DNA from: a virus
Length of the DNA stretch: 23,099 nt
Strand: one strand, 5' to 3'
Virus record (IMG/VR): IMGVR_UViG_3300046820_000447
Span: 1-23,099 of that record
The translations under genes were made by a program, and so were the position numbers. The notes below the pieces were generated by a model, which saw only the letters and a program-made list of their open reading frames with translations, did not search any database and was not told where the DNA came from. Positions 1-8,698 of this stretch are shown here, in pieces (position 1 is the first letter of the stretch; each line of letters begins with the position of its first letter).

Positions 1-354
1 CTCCATGTACTTATTGATCAGAGCTGGATTCCTCAAAGAAACGTAAGCATACATTGCTCCGTTTTCTTTTCCGTATTCTGACAGGGTGTCTATCAAGAAC
101 TTAATCGCTTCTTTGCGATCGGGTTCTCTGTAGTCAAAGCTAGACACAATGAACTCTATCCAAACTGCTTTTGAGTTGGTAAAGTATATGTATCCAGCAC
201 AAATGTCAACACCGTCCTTGCAGACCATGATGCCACCTCTCCCGCCATTTGGCAAAAAGTTTCTAGAAGGTGCGGCCCATCTCCACTGACTCCACCACTT
301 TGTGAGCGTGTTGTCGTAGTCAAGATCTGTTAGTGGCCTCGCCGTGAAACTCAT
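1..354 (-). CDS. GNAT-like acetyltransferase-fold protein (partial, C-terminus off the left edge)
   Basis: The gene starts with ATG at 354 and stays open for 118 codons to the window edge, so the C-terminus is missing. The N-terminus (MSFTARPLTDLDYDNTL) is followed by a Trp-rich stretch, a strand pair around VCKDGVDICAGYIYFTN, then WIEFIVSS and a helix with an Arg/Lys-rich start (EPDRKEAIKFLIDTL). It ends near SLRNPALINKYME. This alternation and the closing 'LRNPxLIxKY' pattern fit the N-acetyltransferase (GNAT) fold found in small phage proteins located next to tail genes. The acetyl-CoA P-loop is not clearly conserved, so activity is uncertain and a structural use of the fold is possible. 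A TAnnTTTG element lies 7 nt upstream of the ATG. The fold assignment is from pattern recognition; the substrate is unknown. Confidence 0.6.
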   Translation of the reverse strand, partial: MSFTARPLTDLDYDNTLTKWWSQWRWAAPSRNFLPNGGRGGIMVCKDGVDICAGYIYFTNSKAVWIEFIVSSFDYREPDRKEAIKFLIDTLSEYGKENGAMYAYVSLRNPALINKYME

Positions 355-361
355 TGCTACG

Positions 362-369
362 CAAAGATA
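362..369 (-). promoter_or_regulatory. TAnnTTTG promoter element (TATCTTTG)
   Basis: On the minus strand this reads TATCTTTG, a match to the Bacteroidota -7 consensus TAnnTTTG. It lies between the stop of the 249-residue protein and the ATG at 354, with 7 nt between element and ATG. The flanking GC plus TATCTTTG is identical to the element at 8657-8664. No convincing -33 TTG was seen. Confidence 0.55.
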
Positions 370-372
370 GCG

Positions 373-388
373 AAGTTATGGGTAACTT
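373..388 (-). terminator. Small hairpin at the end of the 249-residue gene
   Basis: A 6-bp inverted repeat (AAGTTA / TAACTT) with a 4-nt CCCA loop overlaps the TAA stop at 376-378. No T-tract follows, so termination would be weak. It is listed because it sits just before a TAnnTTTG element, the same arrangement as at three stronger sites in the window. Confidence 0.25.
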
Positions 389-1125
389 TTGAATACCTGT
401 GAAGAAATGGCAAATAATTCTACAGCGCTAGAGCTTGTATTTTCAAGCAGCACTTGCATGTAGTATCCTCGTGCTCCGTAGGACTCGGCAACTGCATTCT
501 TGACGAACATGATAAAGTTTCCTACCGCTGGAACTGTTCCACCCAAAACCATGACAATGGTCACCGAGTTTGACGTTACGTTTGTTACCTGTCCAGAAAC
601 CAAAGCCGTTCCGCTTGGAATTGTGTAGATCAAGTCACCAACGCTTATGATTGAACCAATGTCGAACAAGAAGTCTATTCTGTACGTGGCTGCCGCAATC
701 AAAGTAACAGCAGACGCATTCCCAATCCCTTGAGTAGACAACGCTTTGTAGTCAACTGTGTCTGGGTTTCTCCTAATGTACGTGAAGTAGTCTCCCTCCT
801 TTAGCTCAAAGTACGACGCCTCCATGACTCCAGAGTTTAGGTCTGTGGTGATGGTGGTCTTCCAAGGAGAGTCTGTCTCACACGCCAGCGTCTTGAACAT
901 CTTCGACTCGCTAGGAGCGTCGTTGAATACCACAGTTACCGTTGACGGGGATGAAGCGGCTCCGTACCAACTATTGCGTGTAGCATTTGTGTTGTGCTTC
1001 CATAACTCACCGCTCTTGAACGTGTACAAAAAATTGTTCATGTTGGTCATCCATTCTGGATAGTAAGAGTGGAACGATGTCCACCCTTCTAGCATTGGTG
1101 AGTATGTAAGAGTATAATTAGCCAT
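376..1125 (-). CDS. Phage virion/tail-associated protein, function unknown (249 aa)
   Basis: This 249-residue protein is encoded directly after the giant tail protein, with only 17 bp between the two. Its N-terminal half is rich in aromatic residues, with GWTSFHSYYPEWMTNMNN at residues 14-31 followed by LYTFKSGELWKHNTNATRNSWYG. This pattern resembles structural proteins encoded near tail genes in other aquatic phages. The C-terminal half has a beta-rich insert of about 60 residues (GSIISVGDLIYTIPSGTALV, then GTVPAVGNFIMF) that looks like a small barrel. No signal peptide, membrane segment or catalytic motif is visible. A TAnnTTTG element 4 nt before the ATG suggests it can be transcribed separately. 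A role as virion component is inferred from position and composition only. Confidence 0.6.
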   Translation of the reverse strand: MANYTLTYSPMLEGWTSFHSYYPEWMTNMNNFLYTFKSGELWKHNTNATRNSWYGAASSPSTVTVVFNDAPSESKMFKTLACETDSPWKTTITTDLNSGVMEASYFELKEGDYFTYIRRNPDTVDYKALSTQGIGNASAVTLIAAATYRIDFLFDIGSIISVGDLIYTIPSGTALVSGQVTNVTSNSVTIVMVLGGTVPAVGNFIMFVKNAVAESYGARGYYMQVLLENTSSSAVELFAISSQVFKSYP

Positions 1126-1129
1126 TACG

Positions 1130-1137
1130 CAAAGTTA
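1130..1137 (-). promoter_or_regulatory. TAnnTTTG promoter element (TAACTTTG)
   Basis: The minus strand reads TAACTTTG, then CGTA and the ATG at 1125. The element fills most of the 17-bp gap after the 1971-residue gene. The 4-nt spacing to ATG would give a leaderless or nearly leaderless transcript. No -33 TTG was seen at the expected distance. Confidence 0.5.
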
Positions 1138-1142
1138 CAACA

Positions 1143-4100
1143 TTAGCAGGCTTGAGTTAGTACCCATGCGGTTCCGCTCCACTGGTGTGCATTTGTTGGT
1201 GCCGCTTGGTTCTTGTAGAAACCAGCGGGTGCAATAGTAGTTCCAGATGAGTTCAAGTACAATGTTCCGCTTGATCCAACTGTTCCGTTCGTCCAGTATG
1301 AGTAGTATGCAGTAGACGCACAAACTACCGACTTCGTTCCAGCGTCCGTCAAGAACACCTCGGTAAGTCCAGGGGCCTCACCGGTGCATATTGCACAGCT
1401 TGCGGATGTAACCAACGTAGTAGGCACGGTGAATGTAGCTGTCTGTGGTAAAACGTCTGCAGTTTTGGTCCAGCAGTTACCGTCTGTGGTCTTGAAGATA
1501 GTTCCGTTTGCAATTACTCTCGTCACGGCATCATAAAGAACTGCACTGTAAGTGCTGTTACACAAAGTGGCTTGGTAGTAACCACCAGCTGGAGGAGTAG
1601 GAGGAGTTGGAGGAGTAGATCCGCAATTAAATACCGCCAAAACTACTCCATCATCAGAGATTTGGCAACTTTGGTTGTTGTTGATCTTGTACCACAAGTT
1701 ATTGCCGTCGAACATGTTTCCGCCCCTTGCTTGCAAGTAAACGGTGTCTCCAACGATTGGGTATGTGTAGTATCCGTTGTGGTACAATGGATCCCATCCG
1801 AGAACCAATAGAGCACAAGCGGCAGCTGATGTTGCTTGTCCACTAATAAACACGTCAAATGGGGTTGCTGGGGCGTCGTTCAATACAGAAGAAACAGTTA
1901 TTTGCGTAGAAGGTCCAGTGCCAAAACAGTTTGTAGCCGTGAATATGGCCTGGTAATCTCCAATTCCCTCTACCGTTCCAACAATAGTACCTGTTGCTGT
2001 GTCAAATCCAAGGCCCGCTGGAAGCGAGTATCCAGAGCATGGTGCAGTCACGGCGAGCGTAGCGTCAGAAGATCCAGAGATTTTAGTAACAGTTCCAGAC
2101 TCAAAGCACCTAGACACTGTCTCTCCGCTAGACACAGTAGCTGTCTCGTAGTAACCTGTCTCACAGTTGGCTCCGTAGAACACGGCTCCGTTAGAACCTC
2201 CGTACAATGAGAATGAACTACAAGAAGAAACTAGATTATAGCTTGTTGGGCTATTTGTAGCAGGTATTTTGATGTTTACTACTTGGCCAACCACAAACTC
2301 CATGTCAGACGCGGTTACAATTGGAGGTGCAGTTTCAGAGCACACGCAAGATGCAATCTCAGTTACCACGCCAGACGAAGTAACAAACATCAAGTTCGTT
2401 CCTGTCTTGTGGTATGCATTCCCTCCGTTGTAAACGGTGGCTCCAGTAGACTCGTTGTAGATCGTGCAACCAACAGCAACTACTCCGCCGTCCGCGTTGT
2501 GATACTTGGTGGTTGACGGTGTCTGAGAACAAACGTTTGCGATGGTACCGTTGGTGGTATCAAGAGTAAACGAAGTCAAAGACGCACAAGCTGTAGTAGC
2601 TGTCCAGCTATTTGATGATAGTGGAGAGTAAACAGTAAGCACGGTTTCAGCTGTTGAGTTTTTAACGTAGCTCAAAGTTCCTGTGCTGTTGTTGACAAGT
2701 CCGTTGTATGGTGATGATAAGTTGATTTCAGAAGCTGGAACACCGGCAGCGATCAACGCGTTGTAGTTAGCAAGACTGTTAAGACCAACATAGCCAGAGT
2801 CAGCGACAACATTGCCACCCACAGAAATCGTGAATCTGTCAGGCGTAGACTGTGCGTCGTAGGTATAAGAAACTCTACCATTGTTGGCGCTCATGTTTAC
2901 GATGGTCGGCGTGGTAGCCGCAACCCCGCTGTAAGACACAGATGATCCACAGCTCACAGTGTTTCTGTAGTCCCATATAAGGTACAGGTACTGCTCGTTT
3001 GATGGGGCAGAGTAAACAAATGTTCCAGAGTACTCAATGCCAGCGAGTGACATCGTGATTGGTGTTGCAAGGCCAAGAACTGTGGCGTAGTCTTCTGCAG
3101 TGTATTCTGTATTAGACACCAAGTAGTATACCTTGTTCCCGGCTGTCGGAATGAACGGGTTCAACTCAGCATCCAATGAAGACGTAGCGTCTTTGTACGC
3201 ATACACGGTAACCGTGTCGCCGGGGGCGGGTATTCCATTGATTCCAGCAACGTCAGACGCAGTGTCGTAAAGCGTCACATCTGTTGGCTTGAACACAACG
3301 TCATTGAATTCATATCCGGCAGTTCCAGAACTTGTGTAGTTATACTTCTGTGTGCTAACCTTTCCGCTTTCGCTAGGCTCTCCAATTACGAATGTAGACC
3401 TACGCTTTATTACAGTAGCGGTCTGTGTGATGGTGAACGTTCTCACAACACCACAGCTCGCAGTAATTGTAAGCGTTGCTGTCCTAGACACGCCGGTGTT
3501 GTTTGCGGCGATGTCAGCGCTAACGTCTTGGTTTCCTGTTCCGCTTGATGGAGCTACGGTCATCCACGCCGGTATATTTGTGATAACCCATCCAGAGTTT
3601 GACTGAATGTCAAATATGTTTTTAGACTGAGACGTCTTGTCTACAGTCAATGTAGACGGAGTGACAACCAACTCACACGCAGATGCAGTATCGTCGTTAG
3701 ATGTGAGTACATACATTTGGTTGTAAGGGTCAAATACGCCAATCTTTTGTCTGTTGATACCAGCAATAAATAGATCCTTGAACCAGTCCCGCATGCCCTG
3801 CATGGAGATTTCTTGTATTGAGTTTCCTGCAACCCTTAATGCCACACCACGTCTAGCGTCAGTGAAGAACATGTCGCTTCCCCAAACAGCAAAGCTTTCT
3901 GGGTTGTAGCTGATTCCGTACTCGCCTGGGAACGCGATTTGAGTACCGAGAATTTCTGGAACGCTAGTAACCGATCCGCCACCAGTTGAGTCGCTGAGCA
4001 AGTTCTTGCCGTAAAGCACGACAGACACCTTGTTTTCCTGGAACACGACCAAGTCTGTATCCCTAGAGTACAACTTTTGGATGCTTCCAAAGAAGCGGTC

Positions 4101-7058
4101 TACGTACTTGAAGTTCGCGGTAGACAAGTTGAACTCGTTGAGTCTGTTGGTACCGGTGTCTTCTCTGAACACGCCACTGTAAGTAAGGCCATTTGTAACT
4201 GACTCTTGCTCATAGTTTTCAATTGTGCTCAATGTTCTTGGGCTGTACTTCATCAATGGCGCGTTGAAGTCGTCGCGAATACGATCGCTCTCTACGCCAT
4301 TTCTAAAGCAAAATGCATTGTATACATTGTCTAAACTAACTACGGCCGACTTCTTAGAAGTTCCAGCACCGGCTCTTGTTTGTGTTGTAACGTTGCCCTC
4401 GTGAAGTCCATTACTAACGCCAAAGGTTGCTCCCTCGTGGTAGATGTCCGCATCGTTAACGTCTGGAACGGTTTCAAGAATAACAGGGTTGTCAATCTGT
4501 GTAATTGTAAAGTCTACCGTGATAATAGATGGCTTGCAAGGATCTCCAGCATCTTTGAATCCCTGGCTTTCGGCATTTCCATATCCAAGAATAAACATAC
4601 GAACTGCTCCAAACTTGCTCTGTGCAAGCTGGTTCATCCTCTGGCCATTGTTGAACTGGAAGAATCCGTTAGACGGAGAGTTCTGTTCACTCCTTCTAAA
4701 GTATATGCTCTTGTATCCCTTGTTGGTGCCATCAACAAGCATCTTGAACTGTATGTAAGCACCATCTTCGATGAACCACTCCTCGATGTTTGAGTAGTTA
4801 GAAGAAGAAACAAACGTTTGCTTTGCCTGCTCTCCGCCACCTACAACCTTAGTCTCGTCTATCTGGAAGGTAATTGTTGCACCTGCCTTAATTTCTAGGT
4901 CGTTATTATTTACTAGATCAAGAGGAACCACAGCACATGCACCGATAGGGTCTTTAGCAAAGATGCCTCCTGTTTTAAAACTAGTTCTGTCACCAAAATA
5001 GTTAAGACCAGAATTGCTCCTACAGTTTACTACCCACTTGTCTTTAACCGTGTGGCCAGCGACAGTAGCAAATCTTATTGCAATTACGTCAGTTCCAGTC
5101 TCGTCTCTCAAGTTCTGAACACCACCGGTAATAGTAACGCCCTGTTGTACATACGTTGAAGATCCAAACATCTTGTATTTAAATGTGTTTGTTCCGTCGA
5201 TCTCAATGTAGTACCTAATGTCTTTTACGTCACTCTTTGCAAGCCAGTTGTTTGAGTTTTCGATACCCAAGTTGTTCAGCCCACTTCCGTAGAATATTGG
5301 ATTTTCGATGTATCCAAATCTAGACAACAATGGGTTTGCGTTGTTAAACCCACATGTTGTTTTGTATATGCCATCTATTCTTGCAGACGTGGCTCCGATA
5401 CCTGTGCAACTGTAAGAAAAGATATTTTCGTCCAAGAAGTTGAAGTTGTCGTCTACCTTTATTTTGATATAAACGCCTTCTATGTTTGGCTTGGATGGAT
5501 TGTTCAAGAAGTCTTTAGGCTTGGTCTCAACCTCAAGCACTTTGTACTGCTCAGCACTGTAGGTAATGCCTGCAGAGTCAGCCTTTATTACGATGTAGTC
5601 GTTTGATTTAACCTTGTCTACGTCAGACTCGTTGATCTTCATGTAGACAAATGGTCCATCAGTATAGAACAGGGTCGGGAATATGTTGTAGTAAGAACCC
5701 TTGTTCTGCTTGATCATGACGCGATACTTTGTAGCAAAGTCTGGCGCCTCGTTGTTGATCGTCAATACTAGCTTATTGCCGGTATCTGAATTCTCTGGAC
5801 CAATGTACACAGAGTTCTCTACCGTGGTAAGAACAGTGCTCATTCTTCCGTATGCGTCAACATAGCAGATACCAATTTCGTAGTCCCTATCGCTACGCAT
5901 GGTCTTTACAGGCTCTCCAATTACATAAGAACCAGAGGCCCTGTTTTCTGGAACTACCTCTATTCCGTAGTTCATCTGGATAGCGCCTTTTGCTATGTCT
6001 ACGATGTTATAGAACTGTGTGTAGTTTCCATAAATCAATCTGCTTCCAATAAGCTCCTGCGCCTTTGCTTTCAACGGAACGTTGTCAAACAACCGTGTCA
6101 GCTGGTTTGCTGGGAGCACGCTGTATATTTTGTTGTTCGAGAATCCGTTTAACGTAGCAGTTGTTCCAGAAAAACTTACAGCGCTGATTTTACCAGAAAC
6201 GATGTCCTGGCGAGAGAAGTTGTCAATGACGTTTACGTTCAATCCAGCAGCGTCTTTAAACACCAACTGAATTTCTTTTACGACGCTAGACCCAATGTTG
6301 AATGAAACATCTACTGCGTTGTAGAAGTTCACCATAGACTTGTTGGAGCCAGTCCCGTAGTCGTACTGGAAGTCCTTTGGAAAGAATGCGACCTCAGAGA
6401 ACGGAGCAAGCGAGCTGTACTCGTTGTTCTGGTACTTGTACCGATAAGAGAAGTACAAGAACTTGTCTGTGATGTTGTTTGTTTGTGAGTCGTCGGTCTT
6501 TAACGCAAGCGTAGGCGCCGTCAATGGTGGCTTTACGATTACGTTAACGTCTTCCTCTGTGAATGTATTGAAGCCATAGTTGGTCTTCGTGTCTATTCTG
6601 CGTGGCGGGTTTAGCCCGTCGGTCCAGAACAAAAGGTCGCTGATGTAGTTTACTCCGGTAATCAAGTACTGCGTATTGAAATTAAGAACGTTCGCAGCAC
6701 CGGCTCTTGTGTCCATCACAAGGACAGACGTCAGGCCAGTAAGCTCGTTGTAAGACGCGATGATGTTTCCACCAACTGCCTTTACAAACCAGAACACCAA
6801 GAACTCAGAAGGCACAGATATAGATCCGATCGTCTTTGCACCTGTCAAAGAAAATGCAGAACCAGAAAAAGCAGTAGCTGCAGCAGCGAGTCCGCTAACC
6901 TTGGTATTTCCAAGCTCATTCGACAGCGCCCCGACGTCAGACCCTTCGGACGTGCCGACAGTTACGTTCATTGCATCTCTGTATTGTCCATCAGGGATCA
7001 GGCGCTCGTCCAGATCCTTGTTCATTATACCAGCTACTAGGCTTCTCTTTAATTCCAT
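1143..7058 (-). CDS. Giant tail protein: stabilisation/muzzle-like core fused to a BACON domain and Ig-like modules (1971 aa)
   Basis: The N-terminal ~1100 residues begin with GIMNKDLDERLIPDGQYRDAMN (residues 10-31). This signature is typical of the long 'tail stabilisation' proteins of crAss-like and related podoviruses, which build the distal tail. After about residue 1120 the architecture changes. Residues ~1124-1218 form a BACON-like domain (W-I-T-N-I-P-A-W-M-T-V-x-P-S-S-G-T-G, then NNTGVSRTATLTIT and a closing FTITQTA). Further beta modules follow, including an Ig/He_PIG-like stretch near 1671-1723 (LPAGLGFDTATGTIVGT), a TPPTPPTPP linker near 1814-1822, and a Cys- and Gly-rich C-terminus ending TAWVLTQAC. 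BACON domains are thought to bind carbohydrate, so the C-terminal third may contact host glycans. The start overlaps the previous stop as TAATG, so translation is probably coupled. Confidence 0.8.
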   Translation of the reverse strand: MELKRSLVAGIMNKDLDERLIPDGQYRDAMNVTVGTSEGSDVGALSNELGNTKVSGLAAAATAFSGSAFSLTGAKTIGSISVPSEFLVFWFVKAVGGNIIASYNELTGLTSVLVMDTRAGAANVLNFNTQYLITGVNYISDLLFWTDGLNPPRRIDTKTNYGFNTFTEEDVNVIVKPPLTAPTLALKTDDSQTNNITDKFLYFSYRYKYQNNEYSSLAPFSEVAFFPKDFQYDYGTGSNKSMVNFYNAVDVSFNIGSSVVKEIQLVFKDAAGLNVNVIDNFSRQDIVSGKISAVSFSGTTATLNGFSNNKIYSVLPANQLTRLFDNVPLKAKAQELIGSRLIYGNYTQFYNIVDIAKGAIQMNYGIEVVPENRASGSYVIGEPVKTMRSDRDYEIGICYVDAYGRMSTVLTTVENSVYIGPENSDTGNKLVLTINNEAPDFATKYRVMIKQNKGSYYNIFPTLFYTDGPFVYMKINESDVDKVKSNDYIVIKADSAGITYSAEQYKVLEVETKPKDFLNNPSKPNIEGVYIKIKVDDNFNFLDENIFSYSCTGIGATSARIDGIYKTTCGFNNANPLLSRFGYIENPIFYGSGLNNLGIENSNNWLAKSDVKDIRYYIEIDGTNTFKYKMFGSSTYVQQGVTITGGVQNLRDETGTDVIAIRFATVAGHTVKDKWVVNCRSNSGLNYFGDRTSFKTGGIFAKDPIGACAVVPLDLVNNNDLEIKAGATITFQIDETKVVGGGEQAKQTFVSSSNYSNIEEWFIEDGAYIQFKMLVDGTNKGYKSIYFRRSEQNSPSNGFFQFNNGQRMNQLAQSKFGAVRMFILGYGNAESQGFKDAGDPCKPSIITVDFTITQIDNPVILETVPDVNDADIYHEGATFGVSNGLHEGNVTTQTRAGAGTSKKSAVVSLDNVYNAFCFRNGVESDRIRDDFNAPLMKYSPRTLSTIENYEQESVTNGLTYSGVFREDTGTNRLNEFNLSTANFKYVDRFFGSIQKLYSRDTDLVVFQENKVSVVLYGKNLLSDSTGGGSVTSVPEILGTQIAFPGEYGISYNPESFAVWGSDMFFTDARRGVALRVAGNSIQEISMQGMRDWFKDLFIAGINRQKIGVFDPYNQMYVLTSNDDTASACELVVTPSTLTVDKTSQSKNIFDIQSNSGWVITNIPAWMTVAPSSGTGNQDVSADIAANNTGVSRTATLTITASCGVVRTFTITQTATVIKRRSTFVIGEPSESGKVSTQKYNYTSSGTAGYEFNDVVFKPTDVTLYDTASDVAGINGIPAPGDTVTVYAYKDATSSLDAELNPFIPTAGNKVYYLVSNTEYTAEDYATVLGLATPITMSLAGIEYSGTFVYSAPSNEQYLYLIWDYRNTVSCGSSVSYSGVAATTPTIVNMSANNGRVSYTYDAQSTPDRFTISVGGNVVADSGYVGLNSLANYNALIAAGVPASEINLSSPYNGLVNNSTGTLSYVKNSTAETVLTVYSPLSSNSWTATTACASLTSFTLDTTNGTIANVCSQTPSTTKYHNADGGVVAVGCTIYNESTGATVYNGGNAYHKTGTNLMFVTSSGVVTEIASCVCSETAPPIVTASDMEFVVGQVVNIKIPATNSPTSYNLVSSCSSFSLYGGSNGAVFYGANCETGYYETATVSSGETVSRCFESGTVTKISGSSDATLAVTAPCSGYSLPAGLGFDTATGTIVGTVEGIGDYQAIFTATNCFGTGPSTQITVSSVLNDAPATPFDVFISGQATSAAACALLVLGWDPLYHNGYYTYPIVGDTVYLQARGGNMFDGNNLWYKINNNQSCQISDDGVVLAVFNCGSTPPTPPTPPAGGYYQATLCNSTYSAVLYDAVTRVIANGTIFKTTDGNCWTKTADVLPQTATFTVPTTLVTSASCAICTGEAPGLTEVFLTDAGTKSVVCASTAYYSYWTNGTVGSSGTLYLNSSGTTIAPAGFYKNQAAPTNAHQWSGTAWVLTQAC

Positions 7059-7957
7059 TACTTGATCCAGTTTCCTTGATTTCTCAATACCATCAAAATA
7101 CGATTGGGCTTGATATTAGAAAGTCTGATCTTAGCGTTTCTAAGCATTGCAGACTTTTCTTCTCTCGCTCTACGTACAATGTACTCTTGCACTCCCACTT
7201 TGTTATTCAAGATAGCCCACTTGATGTAGCTATAAATAAAGTCTTCTGCCAACTTGTTTACCTTAACTGCGTCGTCATCGCCGTTCTCAAGACCATCAGA
7301 GATGTACTCAATCACGACAAGCCTGTTGCTCATTCCAGAGCTGAAGTTGATTACGCCAGAGGCCTTGTCAATTCTGAATGTTGGGTTAACGTTGGCAACC
7401 TCTGAGTTTAAGCCAAAGAATCCACCAAGGCTGTAGTTGAAGTACCAGTAGTCATCGATGTTCCATCCCCAACGCCCGTTTGCCCAGCCCTCGCCAGTAA
7501 ACAATGTCTGTGGATATCCTTGAATTCTCTTGATGTCAAGCTCTGACGTGCCAGTGATAACGCTACCGTTCTGGTCGTACAGTATGTTGTCACTAGAATC
7601 TTTCAAGTATGCCTGTGCGTAGTTGACGCTCATGTTCTCGCTGAGAGTAAACAGAGTGCCCTCTACTTCCATAGAGATCCTTGCATAGTTAACGTAGTCT
7701 GGAGGAAGGACCAACTTGAGGTCTTCTCCAACGTTAAGCTCTAGCACCTTTACGTTTCTGGCCGCGTCGTAGTTCAGCTCCTGTATTGCACGCTTTGCGT
7801 GAAACAACACATTGTATCTCTTTGTAACGCCTATTAATTTGTCGTCGCCAACATACATAAGCATGAAGTTGTTCACTATGTCAGACAGGCTGACATACTG
7901 GTACTCTCCACTGTTGTTGGGGTCCGAGTAGTATGCTTGATTAGTTATGTATGCCAT
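7058..7957 (-). CDS. Tail tubular / head-tail connector protein (P22 gp4 / T7 gp11-like role, 299 aa)
   Basis: The N-terminus (YQYVSLSDIVNNFMLMYVGD at residues 19-38, then HAKRAIQELNYDAARNVKVLE and LVLPPDYVNYARIS) matches the pattern of short-tailed phage connector proteins often labelled 'tail tubular protein'. In these proteins an N-terminal helical bundle is followed by a beta domain. Length near 300 residues is usual for the group as found in crAss-like and related phages. The C-terminus is helical and basic (YIVRRAREEKSAMLRNAKIRLSN), as expected for a ring subunit docking on another ring. It sits between the 230-residue ring protein and the long tail protein, sharing TAATG overlaps with both, so the three are probably translated in series. 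The family call is from recognised sequence pattern; the stoichiometry is unknown. Confidence 0.7.
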   Translation of the reverse strand: MAYITNQAYYSDPNNSGEYQYVSLSDIVNNFMLMYVGDDKLIGVTKRYNVLFHAKRAIQELNYDAARNVKVLELNVGEDLKLVLPPDYVNYARISMEVEGTLFTLSENMSVNYAQAYLKDSSDNILYDQNGSVITGTSELDIKRIQGYPQTLFTGEGWANGRWGWNIDDYWYFNYSLGGFFGLNSEVANVNPTFRIDKASGVINFSSGMSNRLVVIEYISDGLENGDDDAVKVNKLAEDFIYSYIKWAILNNKVGVQEYIVRRAREEKSAMLRNAKIRLSNIKPNRILMVLRNQGNWIK

Positions 7958-8649
7958 TAGCTTTGCTTAGTTTGTTCAGAGTTGTCAGATCCGGTAGCGA
8001 ATTGTACAACCTCTGCTTCGCGAAGATTAACACCAGAATATGACAAAATCTTGTACACTAGGTCGTTTTGTGCGCTTTCCGGAAGCTCAAAGTCTTGATA
8101 GTCAACAGCTGACTGGTTGAATATAGGCGAGCCTGCCACGACAGTATATGTCCACTTAGGATCAACAGGGTAGCGAACATACAACGAACTGACGTTGCTC
8201 TGGATGGTCGTTGGGTAAACTTTAATATCATTTCCTTTTTGATAGTATGCGGGGTAGGCTACAGTCGGTGCGGTAATGTTTGAGTTTAACAAGTTCATCA
8301 CCTTGTTCTGGGCCACAAATTCAATCTCTTTAGTGCCGTATAATACAACATTAATGTAGTACCAATCACTAGGAAGGGCAAACGATTGATTAGGGCCAGA
8401 GTACGATAGATTGCTAGATGTAGAAAATGTATCAATTGTTTCTGATATGTTTTTTTGAATGTCTGAATAACCGTCATTAGCCAACCTTCCATTTCTTTTG
8501 TTCACCCAGTTGGTGTAGTCGTAGAAGTACTGCTCAAATATCTCAAGCTGCGCTTGTTTGGCGAATAGGTTGAACTCTTCCGGTGTAATGTAACCGTTGT
8601 TATCCTTATTAAGGATAGCCATAACAGTATTTCTAACCGTGTTTATCAT
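7957..8649 (-). CDS. Head-tail adaptor / ring protein with an EF-hand-like loop (230 aa)
   Basis: This 230-residue protein is the first gene of the connector-tail unit. The N-terminus is helical and carries NKDNNGYITPEEFNLFAKQA at residues 14-33. Its first twelve residues fit the EF-hand loop spacing (N14, D16, N18, G19, I21, E25). A Tyr-rich helix follows (FEQYFYDYTNW), then a beta-rich middle with FALPSDWYYINVVLYG and VYPTTIQ. These features resemble small ring or adaptor proteins that sit between portal and tail in crAss-like phages. The position directly before the tubular-like gene supports this. A strong hairpin and a TAnnTTTG element lie immediately upstream, with 7 nt from the element to the ATG, so it should head a new transcript. 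Calcium binding is not established. Confidence 0.6.
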   Translation of the reverse strand: MINTVRNTVMAILNKDNNGYITPEEFNLFAKQAQLEIFEQYFYDYTNWVNKRNGRLANDGYSDIQKNISETIDTFSTSSNLSYSGPNQSFALPSDWYYINVVLYGTKEIEFVAQNKVMNLLNSNITAPTVAYPAYYQKGNDIKVYPTTIQSNVSSLYVRYPVDPKWTYTVVAGSPIFNQSAVDYQDFELPESAQNDLVYKILSYSGVNLREAEVVQFATGSDNSEQTKQS

Positions 8650-8656
8650 GTCCTCA

Positions 8657-8664
8657 CAAAGATA
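8657..8664 (-). promoter_or_regulatory. TAnnTTTG promoter element (TATCTTTG)
   Basis: The minus strand reads GC-TATCTTTG and then 7 nt (TGAGGAC) before the ATG at 8649. The element begins directly after the T-tract of the terminator at 8665-8692. It would drive the ring, tubular and giant tail genes. The -33 TTG is not evident. The GAGGA in the spacer is too close to the ATG for a normal Shine-Dalgarno site. Confidence 0.6.
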
Positions 8665-8692
8665 GCAAAAAAGAAGGGGACATTGCGTCCCC
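8665..8692 (-). terminator. Rho-independent terminator after the 247-residue gene
   Basis: On the minus strand a perfect 6-bp stem GGGGAC / GTCCCC (8676-8692, loop GCAAT) is followed by TTCTTTTTTGC. The stem starts 6 nt after the stop codon of the 247-residue gene. GC-rich stem plus T-run is the standard intrinsic terminator form. It directly abuts the next promoter element. Confidence 0.8.
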
Positions 8693-8698
8693 TCCTAT

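Noticed and set aside
1591-1619. GGAGGAGTA-type short tandem repeat
   Set aside because: It only encodes the TPPTPPTPP linker of the giant tail protein; nothing suggests a separate DNA function.
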